A DNA stretch of 64,000 bases, from contig JBCAMK010000017.1 of assembly GCA_038503065.1 (NCBI GenBank), positions 806,001-870,000 of the forward strand. Reading direction: 5' to 3'. This document shows, piece after piece, positions 48,901 through 60,869 of the stretch. Source of the stretch: Paragyromitra xinjiangensis. Lineage: Eukaryota > Ascomycota > Pezizomycetes > Pezizales > Discinaceae. The notes under the pieces are model-generated. The model did not search any database, was not told where the DNA came from, and was given only the letters and a program-made list of their open reading frames with translations. The position numbers were made by a program, and so were the translations under genes. Positions within the stretch are counted from its first letter, which is position 1. Each line of letters opens with the position of its first letter.

Positions 48901-51625
48901 GATTGACCGCCAGATCAATAAAATCTCAATCAAGACCCTCCCCAATGGACTAGAAGGAGAGCCGCTGATTGAAGATTATGAAATTTTGGACACTATCGAG
49001 TTCTCTAGCAAGAGAAAGCGTATGTCAATAATCATCCGTATGCCAAGTGGAAAAATTTGCATTTTCTGCAAAGGAGCAGACTCGGCTATGATTGAATTAC
49101 TTCGGCTTCGGGACTTGGCAAAACAGAAGGCTCTAGATGTTGAAAGGCGCGCTAACAAGCGGAAGAGCCTTGAGGCCCAAGAAGTTATACGAAGAAATAG
49201 TATGCAGCGTACAAGCATTGGAGGCCGATCTAGTATTGGTGGCAGACCAAGTTTTGGTGGCCCTAGCCGCCCGAGCATGTCTATTAATCGTCTTAGGCCG
49301 ATCAAAGACGAATTTGATGAGTGGTTAAGGGATAAAGAACAGAAAGTCGATATGTCCTCCGTTGATGACGAGAGTATCTACTCTCGCCCGTCCGGACAGT
49401 TCGCAAACCGTCATTCTATTGCTTTCGGTGAAACACCAACCACTCCGTGGGAATGCGACATAAATGGGGATGTTGTTGATGAGAATATAGCCGTGGAAGA
49501 AGCTAAGGTTCTCGAACGTTCGTTCACGCACATTAATGACTTTGCTAGTGAAGGTTTGAGAACGTTGCTTTACGGCCATCGTTTCGTCGATGAGCAAGAG
49601 TATTTGATGTGGAAGAAGATATATTCAGAGGCGTCGACAAGTTTGGTTGATAGGCAGCTGATGGTTGAAAAGGCGGCGGAAATGATAGAAAAGGATTTTG
49701 AGCTGGGTGGAGTAACAGCCATTGAGGACAAATTGCAGAAGGGCGTACCAGAGGCTATCGACAAACTAAGAAGAGCGGGTATCAAGCTGTGGATGTTGAC
49801 TGGCGATAAGCGAGGTATGTTCCACAAAACCCATGCATCAGGTCGATTCTTTTATTAATTGCCATCTTTTAGAAACCGCAATTAATATCGGTCATTCTTG
49901 TCGGCTGATTAAAGATTACTCTACAATGATTGTTCTTGATAAACAAGATGGCTATATTGGACGAAAAATGGCAGAGGCTATCCTGGAGATTAATGCTGGG
50001 AGCGTAGCACATTCGGTTGTGGTCGTAGATGGTGGTACTTTGGCGACGATCGATGACGATGAAACATTAAAGTCTTTGTTTTTCGATATCGCCATAATCA
50101 CAGACTCCGTCATATGCTGCCGCGCAAGTCCTAGCCAGAAAGCGTCACTTGTCAAAACCATCAGGACTAGGGTGGACAAATCCGTGACGCTGGCAATTGG
50201 TGATGGTGCGAACGATATCGCGATGATTCAGGAAGCACATGTGGGTATTGGTATTACAGGGAAAGAAGGGCTACAGGCCGCCAGAGTCTCTGATTATTCT
50301 ATGGCACAATTTAGATTTTTATTGAAATTCTTACTTGTGCATGGAAGATGGAATTACGTTAGGACATGCAAGTATACTGTCGGGACCTTTTGGAAGGTGA
50401 TCGAGTTCATAAATCTTACTTATCAAACTTCTTATAAGATCTAGTGGCTGATTTTTCGACTATAGGAATTGCTATTCTACCTTACTCAAGCCCTTTTCCA
50501 AAGATCAAACGGATATACAGGGACTAGTTTTTACGAACCATGGAGTTTGAGCATGTTTAACACTCTGTTTACATCACTCCCCGTAATCATTTTAGGAATA
50601 TTTGAGAAAGATCTGTCCCCCGCAACGTTACTAGCCATCCCTGAACTATATCGGAAAGGGCAACTAAACGAGGGATTCAACTTTCGCATATATCTCGGAT
50701 GGATGCTTCTTGCTTCGACACAAGCAGTGATCAATTATTTTATGATGTTTGTACTGTACGCACCACGTTTGACAGTTGATAATGGAATATATGCTATGAG
50801 CGTTATGACGTTTAGCGCTGTTGTCACGGTCGTATCGTCGAAGTTGCAGTGAGTCTGCGCCCGCTGGGTTCTGTGGGATTTTATTAATAGTTCCTCATAA
50901 GGCTTATTGAGATGCATAACAAATCAATTGTGGCTGGTGCAAGTTTTGTCCTCTCTATCGGCGGATGGTAAGCAGTCTCATACACTGATATATCTTCCTG
51001 AATTGGGAGGAAGGCCCCCCTCTGTATTCTCCAGCTAAAAGCTAGCTTTGCAAGGTTCCTTTGGAATATCATCTTAGGTGAGACATACAGCAACAACGCC
51101 ATCTATAATGTCAAAGATGGCATCATACGGCGTTTCGGCCAGGACTTGGCGTGGTGGCTTGTTTATATATTTAGTGTTTCGGCTTGTCTTATCCTTGACC
51201 TAGCGTTTATCACTATCCGCACCGCTTTTTGGCCTACGGATGTACGTGGTTACGGTCCTACACTCTTTGTTCCCGATTCGATCTTAGCACCATACCGATA
51301 ATCTTTGTACTGATCTATCTAGGTTGACATCTTTCAAGAGATAGAAAAATCGAAAGAGATGCGGCAACGGATGGAGGAGGCAGCCCACGGGGAGCTTCAG
51401 CAGGGTTGGGAAAGAGATAAGAAGAAGTCCAAAACAGAAGTTGAAGTGGAAGGTGAAGTACAAAATTTTCTGGACAGACCAAGGGTAATGGAGGAAGGAA
51501 AGACTCCTGGGCGAAGGAGTACTAGTTCTCGGATCGGCCGTAGGTCTTTTGTTGATGAAAGGGTGGAAGCAGAAGATGACATTAATGCAAGGCTCGCCAG
51601 GAGATTCGGGTCGATCAGGAAGTGA
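46000..51625 (+). CDS. DNF3: P4-type ATPase (phospholipid flippase), Dnf3 type
   Basis: This membrane pump moves phospholipids from the outer to the cytosolic leaflet of trans-Golgi or plasma membranes. Twelve exons: 46000-46889, 46943-46980, 47087-47104, 47160-47742, 47815-48021, 48094-48252, 48307-49814, 49873-50396, 50466-50848, 50902-50967, 51055-51241 and 51323-51625, giving 1621 residues with all phases closing. The first P4 motif is SNTIRSSRYTVWSFLPKQLF. The actuator motif is DGET (420-423). TM4 reads NTLIPLSLYVSLEI. Phosphorylation is at D637 in DKTGTLT, nucleotide binding at FCKGADSAM, and the hinge is GDGAND (1244-1249). Dnf3-like features are the long N-terminal tail, WLHDLD after the DKTG site and CYLQDHPHTFFARKARFFLL. 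Exon 3 has only 18 bases (TLSTTG). The seventh exon uses an acceptor 12 bases upstream of a second AG in TTTTCAG, restoring SYIFSDKTG. Confidence 0.93.
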
Positions 51626-54600
51626 TGATGTAAGATTTATGGATCGCATTTTCGTGGGCTGGTGCTTCTTGGATTTCTTGGATTGCATGATTTGAGGTAG
51701 ATGATATAGAGCAATGAAATATGTGTGCACGTAGTTTTCGGCCAGGATAAGAGCCAAAGGGCTTGATAGAAAGAGCTTATTGAGTCTGGGGTGATCCTAC
51801 TTATACAAGCTCTAGAGCATTTTTCGTTTTAACTGATTGGTGCATGAACTGTATTTATCGGGTCTGGCTCTTGAAACTGTGGGCTTAACTAACCGGAAGC
51901 AAGCCCCCATGTAGATTGTAGACGAACATACGAAACATGGTGCGGCAGTTAGGAGCCAACTACTACCAGCGCCATTTACTCTACTCTAAACCTGACAGCC
52001 GTTGGGGTTTGGTACATGAGGGGTATGAAATCCGTGCTGGGGGCTGAGACTGACCTCCACCGGGTCTCCAGCCTCCTGGGTGAGTTTTCTACCCATTGAA
52101 AATTTAGCTATGCTGCCGCCACAATAACAGTCGACCCCAGAATTTACCAAGTTGCTTTTCCGGCAGGAGCAATACCTATGTCTGTCGGCAAACCTTCCCG
52201 TGATAGTTTATCTCACCCGGAGAATTATTGTAGCCCAAGCTGCATGACCCGCCCGGTTCTCGCTTCACTATTTGTAGATCGCAAAATATATTTGCTCAAT
52301 GCACCAAGCTCTCTCTATGACGGGGGCATTGTGCTTTGGTACCTGCATCTTTGTTTCTTAGATGAGGAACAGGTAACAGCATTTGGGTAGCTTTTGGCTT
52401 GGTAATGAGTTCTCAGAAATTAAATCGAGGAGTATATGGCCAACTTGATCGGATGTGAAGGATCACCTATAATCACGCGGCCTAGCCATTCTACCTCGCA
52501 CATGGGCGTTAGAGGTGACTCCTGGCATTGCGAACGATATCAAGGTTTGCAGCTGCGAGGGGCGAGTTTGGTCATTGTCTGTATCATAACAACTTGCAAA
52601 ACCCCACCTCGTCCTTCTGTCGGTGTCTCGGCATCTGGCCTTTTTTTGGGCATAGATCGAGAATTTCGCCCCTATTTGTCCAAAGCTGAGTACCAACGAA
52701 GCGTTCCTGGCTCAAACGAGGCTCCGCTTGCCCTGAGCGATAAACCGCCACCGATCATCCTTACCAGGACCCCTGGCTGACCGTCAAGCTAACTGAGGTT
52801 GGTCAAGGCCAGGGATCTGGGGGTTTTCATGAACGCTTGCGCTAGCGGTCCCGAGGCATCATTCAACGCCTGTCGTCACTGCCTCTCCTCTTGATGATGT
52901 CCTCTACGATACCGAATCAAACACACTGCCACGCTCAGAAGCGGTTGAGAGGGGGAGCCAGGAGCTGGCCAAAACTATTGATAGGTAGTTCAGGAAATGG
53001 GACGCTTAACACCACAGGATGGCCCCATACCAGTTAGGCTGCTCTTTACCATTATTGAACTTTGGCATTGGCATTAAATCGGATGGCTCGTACATGCGGG
53101 TGCTTCCGTTTCCCATCTCTTATTTTGAAGTAGAAAGCGAGGTTCTATGAGCATAAGGTCATTTCTGATGGGGAAAGAAAGTGCTTTGGTTACGTGAGCA
53201 AGAAAGTAAGCTCCACCGAAGATGACAATAACGATGAGCGGCGTGGCTTTCTATTGACTTTCAGTTTGTTCTGCATGGTGTTGCCTATTATTATCATTTT
53301 CATGAGAGCAAGTAGTGTGGGAGGTGTGCGCGCTGAGGAGACGAGGTATCCAGCCCCCTAGCATCAGGGTAGGACGGAGCAGGGCATAGTTGGATGGCCA
53401 CTGGCTGGTCGATTGTTTGGATGCACCCGCGCCTCCACCCTTTTTTATTTATTTTTTAGTTTCTTTTCTTTTTTTCTAACCTCGTTTTGCTTCCGTAAAT
53501 AATACACATTTTGGGCATTGTTTTTGTTCGATTCGGATTGGGTCTCATGGTGGACATGAGTGTGGGTGGACAGCAGAAAGGGAAGGAGGCCCAGCTGCTC
53601 CCCCTGCGGCTGTTTGCCTGGAGAGGGCTCACCTTTCGCTGAGATGCCCAGGTCAGGTCGGCCGCTGCTCAATACTACCCCTGCACCATCCGCTCCCAGC
53701 ACACCCTCTCCTCCACCACAAGAGCTCGCTCGCTATGCCGATTCCGCCGTCTGCGCGACCCAATGCCAGCCTGAGCCAGTGGTACCTCGCAGAAGTGTAG
53801 GCCAGGTATGGGATGTCGGTCTGCTCTGCCCAGCGCCCTCGCTCACTCCCCCCCCCCCACACACGCACGCACGCACGACCCCCCTTCCCTTCCCTTTTCT
53901 CTTCCTCTTCTTCTCCTCCTTCCTACCCTCTCTCACTCACCGACAGTTGATCTCCAGGCTTCGTGATCTTCCTTTCTTTTTGATCCTATACTCTTTAACT
54001 TTGCCCGCCTTTTTCAGGTTCCAGCCTCACTCTTTCGGCTGCCCTAGACGCTCTTTTTTGGCACTCATTCACTAGTCGTTTCTTGTAGGCTTTCAGCCAG
54101 ACATCACCCGACTTTTCACGACGTTCCGCTTCGTCACTCCGCTCGCCACTCTCTTTCTAAAAGCATCCTCAACTCCTTCAACTTGTTGACGGCATATTCA
54201 CATTCTTTGGTCTTCACCGCTTTTTTCTTAATTTTACCATTACCGTATTTTTTTTGTTCAGTTCTTTTTCCCGCCAGGGTTTTCTTTATTCGGAAGAAAA
54301 ATACTGTCTGTCAGACTTTGAATTTCCTCGTCTCCGACCGGCGCGAAGTTCTCCACGATCACTAGCCATTTGGAATTTATACACATCCCCGCGACAAGCC
54401 CCTTCAAACTACCGGAGAATATCGATTCAGCACAGTTCAGGTTAACTGTCTGATAGTTACATCCTATCCTTCCTTATCATCACCATTTTCGAGTGCAACG
54501 TACCCCAAAGATATAAACAAACATTAGTAACGATACTCGGTATTATACCGTAGCGCCTCGTATTAAACCAGAACTCTTCGGCAGACAGCACGCAAGTAGT

Positions 54601-54636
54601 CACGTATATTATCATACAACAGAAATAGATCGCAGG
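51626..54636. other. Intergenic: flippase 3' region and homeobox gene promoter
   Basis: About 3 kb. 52049-52139 is a short dispersed repeat shared with 57338-57432. From about 53435 to 54060 the sequence is strongly T/C-rich on the + strand, typical of the long leader of fungal developmental regulators. Open frames here (for example 53560-54075) reflect that skew and are not convincing genes. Confidence 0.45.
52049..52139. repeat. Short dispersed repeat, copy A
   Basis: The sequence begins ACTGACCTCCACC and ends CAGTCGACCCCAG. It shares with 57338-57432 the order GCTGACC-rich start, ACCCATTGAAAATTTAGCTATGC-like centre and CCGCCAC before the end. Its two ends are weak inverted repeats (CTGACC / GGTCG-like). 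It is probably a degenerate MITE-like element in the same orientation as copy B. Confidence 0.45.
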
Positions 54637-56478
54637 ATGTCTTCATTGACTACTCCTTCTCCCTCTCCCCCAGCACATCAGCAGCCTTCCCAGGCGAATG
54701 GGTCACGGCGGCCACCGAGGAAGAGCACGCTCACGCAACAGCAAAAGAATCAGAAACGTCAGAGGGCGACGCAGGAGCAGCTCGTGACTCTAGAAGCCGA
54801 GTTCAACAAGAACCCCACGCCAACAGCAGTTGTACGTGAGCGAATTGCTCAGGAGATCAACATGACGGAACGTTCTGTTCAGATATGGTTTCAGAATCGG
54901 TTAGTCTCTTGTTTTCTTCTGTAAATTTTACGTTGCTAACATGTTTCAGGAGGGCCAAAATAAAACACTTGGCGAAGAAGAGTATTGAGACTGGGGAGGA
55001 CTGTGACGCAATTCCCGATTGTATGCGTCAATATTTAGCCATGCAAGCGATGGAAACGGGAAAGGGATTTCCGCGTGGCCTCATGGGTGATCGTTCGCGA
55101 AGCCTTTCGGCTTACGGCAACAATATGATGTTGACTCCTGAGCCAAGCCCTCAAGGCAAAATCGGTAAGTTAATTTTTTTCTGGCACTCATCGTCTTGAA
55201 ATAATGAAGCTTATGAGAGTAGTCATTCACCATTTCACCTGCCGCTCGTTGGGTATTGGTACCTGGCGTCGTGTTGGCCAGAACGCGATGGACTTGGTCA
55301 TCTTCTACTCACCTGAGAAAGCATGTATCACATATTACATCAACAACGACTCGGCTGGTTATAAGATCGAATATCCATTTTCGTCCATCAAGAATATCGA
55401 GTTGGAAGGGTTGGATTCGCCAGCATCTGTAAATGGTGCACAGAAACAAGGACAACTTGTAATAACCCTTACACAACCTCCAAACTTCTTCATGGACTCT
55501 TCCGGGTCTGGAGGTTTTTACCAGTGTGGGGATTTCACAGAGGACCAACAAGCTTCCCAAATTTTGGTTCATCAACTTGGCGGCCATCCCAAGGTGCTTC
55601 AAGGCCAGCTTGCCAAACTTATGACGTCGGAGGCTTTTGCGAACAGACACTCTCACCCTCCTGCTCACATGTCGTACTATGATCACCCTACTCTCTCGGT
55701 TTCTGCTCCTGTTTCTCCTCAAATTATTCGCCCGGCTTCGTCGAATGATGTGGACTCCTTATCGGTATACCCCCAGGACCCTGCTTTCGGACACAACTTC
55801 CATCAGAAACATCGTCGCACGCGAAGTAGATCCGTACCGATTGCCATTGACTTTTCGCAGTTCCACCAAAATATGCCGTCCTTTTCTTTTCAGGACGCGC
55901 AGGACCATCTTTATGCCCCGGCACCGCAACATCCTCATGCTCTTGTCAATCCTGGGCTTTCGAATCCCCTTCGTATTGATACATCTTCATCTGGTTTCCT
56001 GGATTATAGGCCTGGTTCGGCATATCCGCTTTCTGCTGCCACCACTACTTCGCCTTCCGATTATCCTAGCCCATCAATGCTTAATTCTTCTTTGCAACCT
56101 GATATGAATGGTAGTGCAGGTTATGGTACTCCCTACAGTTTACCTTTCCTGTCTCCCATGATTGATCCTACGAGCGTCATGGGCCCTTCGGTGTCCCCGA
56201 TTTCGATGGGCCACGGCGATCCTATAATTGCAGGCGCCTCTCCACCACTTTCGCACCTCCACCGTTCCGATAGCGCCGAGTTGTTTCCAGAAGCATATGA
56301 TCATCATGCAAACCTTTCTGACGACAGTGCTAGTTTAAGTGAATTGTATTCGAAGCAATCATTAACTATGTCAGGCACTTCTCCGACAGCACTAGACGAC
56401 TCTGACGGGGTGGACATGCAACATATGATGCATTACCCAATGTCTCAAGGTGTTTCGCCTGAAGAGAATATGATGTAA
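54637..56478 (+). CDS. Homeobox transcription factor (HOX2/Htf1 conidiation-regulator type)
   Basis: Exons 54637-54899, 54950-55164 and 55223-56478 give 577 residues. A homeodomain spans about residues 38-97, with [16 protein letters not shown], helix 3 [19 protein letters not shown] and the invariant W84, F85, N87 and R89. After it comes the fungal signature [20 protein letters not shown], found in Magnaporthe HOX2 and Fusarium Htf1, which control conidium formation. A second conserved region, [20 protein letters not shown] and [19 protein letters not shown] sequence, is also typical. The C-terminal half is Ser/Pro-rich. The first intron interrupts the WFQNR-R codon. Intron 2 ends at GAGTAG, where either AG keeps the frame; the TAG acceptor is used here. 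The gene is flanked by about 3 kb upstream and about 5 kb downstream of gene-free DNA. Confidence 0.92.
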
Positions 56479-57337
56479 CGGTATTAGTACTTCATGCAAT
56501 GGTATCTTGGTGATTGCAAATTTTGATCTGCTCTTTTCATTTCTAGTTTTGTCTCGTTTCCTTCGTATTTTTTTCTTTCTTTTCGTTTTTACAGGACTTT
56601 ATTTGTGATTGAGTATCGTGTACCTTTTTGTATGATCATTCGTAGGGGTGCGGGATTTTCTGTTTAGTGTATTACGGGAGCTGGCTTCTCGTAAATTTGC
56701 GCAGTTTTTTCCATCTCGTGGTTTTCTTTTTTCCGTTTGTCCGGTTTTTTTTTTTTCTTGGGGAAGGTTTCTCGGGTTCGGTTATGGGGATCTGTTTGTG
56801 GTACTTGGTGATGACGGCTTCTTATTTTATTGTAATAGTAAGCCCATAACCAGAAAGACTTTGGACCTATATAGGGAGGCGTTCAGTCGGGCTAACTTGA
56901 AAGCAACATATGGATGGGGAGGAAATTTACCCTCAAAATATTATACCCTACTTTTAATCATTCTTTTTGCTTGCAAGAAATCATTGCACTATTGAATCTT
57001 GGTTTGATTTGATTTCCAGCTCTTCCGATTTACGTTGTGTTTGTCTTTTGGGGGTGTTTATACATATCTTTTTTCCGGCCTTCTAAAGTTTTGTAGCAAG
57101 CATTTGCTGTATTGCTTTCCTACATTTTCCATCCGTAATTTCGATTTCGTGCTATGCTGCATATGTTCCATGTTTATTTCCTGTCAGTCTTAACGGGGAT
57201 AGACATCAAGGTTAAATACTACATGTCATAGCATAGATCATAACCAGCGTGAGTCTTGAGGTTTTCAAGTGACCCGCTCAGTAAGTGGTTTCGTATGTGC
57301 TCTGGTGAAAAGACCTTTTACCCTATAATCCGGTAAA

Positions 57338-57432
57338 GCTGACCCCCCTGGTGGGGGCCAATATTCACTTACCCTTCATTGGCCATTTTTCAATTAGCTA
57401 TGCGTTGAGCCACCGCCACTTTGGGGGTCAGC
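57338..57432. repeat. Short dispersed repeat, copy B
   Basis: GCTGACCCCCC at the left and GGGGGTCAGC at the right form an inverted pair of about 10 bases that bounds a roughly 95-base unit. The centre (CATTTTTCAATTAGCTATGC, then CCACCGCCAC) matches copy A at 52049-52139 in the same order. It fits a small non-autonomous DNA element. Confidence 0.5.
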
Positions 57433-57602
57433 ATTTTCTACCAGATGATGAAATCCTCGGAAAATAGTGGTCTTAACGTAGGCAAGCTCATGATTTCATG
57501 TTCATCCGTATCTTGATGACGACCTCTGAATCGGTAATGGTCTCCTGTATGCGGTTTCATATAACTCTGGGCCGAATTAATTTCCTCTTGGAAGACCTGA
57601 AG

Positions 57603-57803
57603 TATACTGTATTATCTCGAGAATAGGAAACTGGCTTTGACTAGGCTAAACTAAAATACTTTAATTAAAATTACTCTCAGGAAAGTAAACTGTCAATCTC
57701 TGATGCTTAGCAGGCGCTTTGGCACTTTCCAGAGCCTTTTGGAGGGCTGGTTTAGAAGTCCCTAATCCAGGCCAGCTTCCCATTCTCGAGATCATACGGT
57801 ATA
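57603..57803. mobile_element. MITE-like element with 33-base terminal inverted repeats
   Basis: The left end TATACTGTATTATCTCGAGA and the following GAATAGGAAACTGGC (57603-57635) match the reverse complement of 57771-57803 at 29 of 33 positions. The unit is 201 bases and noncoding. Its internal part is shared with a diverged second copy at about 60870-61020 plus 61187-61210. No target-site duplication could be fixed. Confidence 0.65.
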
Positions 57804-59413
57804 ATTACGGAACCTCAAAATGGCTTACTTACCTTGTCTAGCACAAGATATGGAGGCCTCATAAGCTTTTCACACAGATATCTAGGATCATATCTTCGGT
57901 GGTAGGCATATTCGTCGAAACCTAGTCATCAAGTGATCTTGCAGTAAGCTTCTCACTCTGGTTCCTTCTAGAGTTCAAGAACCATTAGACAGATAAACAG
58001 ATTATTAAGCACATACAATCACCTAGGTTATGGTAACTCTCCCCAAAAGTTATTGGTAAGTATTTTCTCCAGTGAGTAACTGCCAGGGCTTGATGTGACC
58101 TTTTTTGAGGGAGGGTGCTTATTAAGTCAAAAAAGGTATGAAGATCATAGAGAAGAGCGAGATGGCTAGTGTTGTGGATAGAAAATTAGATGATATTTCG
58201 ATGTATTTTTATTACTGTGTTTGACGGTATTGATATTGGGACGGAAGCAATTAAAAGTGCGGGAGAGTATATGTTTTTATTTGTGTAATCGGGCGCAAGA
58301 ACACTGCGAGGTAGGGTTATCCTTAGCAAGTGCAGCTTTGAGCACCGAGCAGACGTTTTCCTTACCCCTAGAAGTTCGGTGTGATAGCTGTGGTGTAGTT
58401 AGACTAAGTGTGTGTAGGTTCATTAGTTTCACATCACAATTAGAGAATGAAATCACGGTTCGTGTGGATGCGGTTTTTGACATAATCACTGATACAAATT
58501 AAGAACAATTGATCTTGGCGATCCTGCAGAGTTGGGGGTTATGACGTTTACATATCTAAAATGGTACTTGTGGATTTGAGATCTATTGAAAATTAAAAAT
58601 GCTTCCAGACTAAAGGGGCGCAATGAATGACTCAGTTGCTGAAGTATGTGTCTTCTAGAGCCTATGGCGAATCTGAATCCATTTATACTATATGTACTTC
58701 ATCTGAAATTTTCTGTCCTCCATAGAGATCCGAAGCTATAATTGGATGTGCTTAATGAATTCATCACCATCATCCGAAGCTATAATTGAAGGTTTAGAAC
58801 CTGTTTAGGGACATTCGCTAGGTGGTTCCGAAATTTACATACCAGGAACATGTTTAAGTTTTCACTCGATTAGGCTAATAAGAATAATGAACCGTTTTCG
58901 CAGTCTACAGTAGTTTATTTTCTGTAATTATCGCTAAATAGGCGCGTTGGGCGCTAACCTTGACGCCATGCACAAGTCTGGACACGAGGCAGGTTTATCT
59001 TATCCATCCTAGCTTAAGAGTCTAGGTGAGGTGTCTGTTTGTGTGGGTCCTCGTTTAAGGGGTGTTTGTTTTTAGGACAGTAGAAGACAGTATAGAAAAC
59101 TAATTGCTAGTGAGAAAAGTGAAATTTCTTCAGAGCGATATGCTTTTATAGTATTGTCATGTTTTGGGGAGGGGTCGGGTGACATTTTGTGATCACCAAA
59201 AATTTATTCTCGCTTTGTCGCCCAACCTGTTGACGGTCTACATGATTTTCCGACAGAACAACGGTATTTCCCCCTTCTAACCTGTCCACTGAGCCTTGCC
59301 ATATCCTAAAAAAGAACTAAGATCTTAAATAGCTGAGTTGGGATTTGTCCCTTAATCTCAGTGGTGACCAAACGGGAGAGGTTCTTGAGCTAAAGTAAAC
59401 AAGTAGTTGACTA

Positions 59414-59552
59414 CAGTCGTACCTTGTGTCCGAACCTGCACAATCCACTGAAATTCGTTCGATATAGTAAATTATTAAACAGGTCTGGCCGAATCCATTC
59501 GTTACAGCAAAGGATTCGGTATGTGAAGGTTCGGTATAGCAAGATACGACTG
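59414..59552. mobile_element. Tc1/mariner-pogo-type MITE with TA target-site duplication
   Basis: The unit starts CAGTCGTACCTTG and ends with the complement CAAGATACGACTG. Inverted repeats continue inward to CCGAACC on both sides with a small gap. TA dinucleotides flank it at 59412-59413 and 59553-59554. The internal TTCGTTCGATATAGTAAA string recalls fungal pogo/Fot termini. Its 139 bases have no coding capacity. Confidence 0.75.
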
Positions 59553-59826
59553 TATTAGTTTAATGGATAGGATAGGAGGCCAAACAGGAATACCCGTCGT
59601 AGTTGAGAATTGTTCTTGAAACGAATTTCACTTTCTCAAAACTTCTCTGAATAAAGGATTCATTTCATCCTGAGTTAATATTATGATAAACATGGCACCG
59701 TCTGGAGCATTTCCTGTATAGAGAACGATATATATGTACTTGCAGCCATAATTTAATACCAAATGTAAATATTAGATATCTTGATGCGACTTTTATCCCA
59801 TGCATAAGGCGTTAGATAGGTCAGGG

Positions 59827-59984
59827 CCTAATTTACCACCGGTAGTCTAATCGAAAATAATATACCACTAGTGGTAAATCACGGTATAGGTATATGCCGA
59901 ATTCAAGCGACAGTCCTGCGTGATCCTTTAATCTTATTGGTTGATTTACACATCGTGACGGTCGACTACTGGTAGTAAATTAGG
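59827..59984. mobile_element. MITE-like element with 21-base terminal inverted repeats
   Basis: CCTAATTTACCACCGGTAGT(C) at 59827-59847 is matched by the reverse complement of 59964-59984 with two mismatches. The unit is 158 bases. A related palindrome, ACCACTAGTGGT, lies inside at about 59864-59875. No target duplication is clear. Confidence 0.6.
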
Positions 59985-60607
59985 TTTAACCCGGTTGTGC
60001 TCTAGATATACTTATTGAGTAATTATACTAGTCAAGAGTTTCACCTCCACCACTCAGGCTGCCATGTGGCCTTGCTGGAGGCTGATTTTCTTGATCATCT
60101 ATAGACGCCCAAGAAATCCGTTAAATAGTGTGAAATATGAGCTAGGGGGAAGGGGCAAAAGGCTGTGGTGGTAGGGGATGGCGGTTAGCGAAATTGGTGA
60201 CTGGAAAGTGTGCGAAAAATGATAGTGCCGACAACCTTAGGTAGACCCCTTGCCAGAACTAATGAGAGTTATGTGATGGATATGAGAATCCTGCTCTTAT
60301 TAACTGGAATTCTCGTTGGAAGCTAAAGGCTGAGACCTGGCTATCCCCAGTATCAACAGTGAATAGTGTTATATTTCAGTAGAAATAAATCGATCTTGCG
60401 TAGGGCTTTAACATCCTATTCAGTTGTGATGGCAAATGTATGGGGTGTATTTGTGGTAAGTGCCATAGGGCTATAAGAGCCATACCGTGAACTGTCGTGC
60501 GAGAGAGTGCTATCATAGGAACCTCACAAACGATACCTACCACATAGGCTATGCGCTTTGACTGCGAGCAAGCGAGAAATTATTAATATCTATTCTGGTG
60601 TGCAACT

Positions 60608-60851
60608 ACTTAGGCATTCATTGAATACTGGGAAATGTTGCAACAAGCCCGCCCTACTAAAAATCGTTTCAAGGCAACTAAATTGACTATAGCAATAGCG
60701 AGATACCAGCAACTACCATAGTTGATGGTCGTCAAGCACAAACCATTGTTTAGATTTCACAGCATGGCCGATTTTGTTCATTTGAGGTTGCATTATGATG
60801 TTTGATGGTGGCTTGTTGCAAAGTTTCCCAGTATTTAATGAACGCCCAAGT
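60608..60851. mobile_element. MITE-like element with 42-base inverted arms
   Basis: 60608-60649 and the reverse complement of 60810-60851 are equal in length and differ at about 5 of 42 positions (shared core ATACTGGGAAA and TTGCAACAAGCC). The 244-base unit is noncoding. It lies immediately left of the second copy of the 57603-57803 repeat. Confidence 0.6.
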
Positions 60852-60869
60852 ATTTGGCCCTCTAAGATA

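Noticed and set aside
53560..54075. 171-codon open frame upstream of the homeobox gene
   Set aside because: It lies in a long C/T-rich leader; the predicted protein is Pro/Ser/Phe low complexity without family features.
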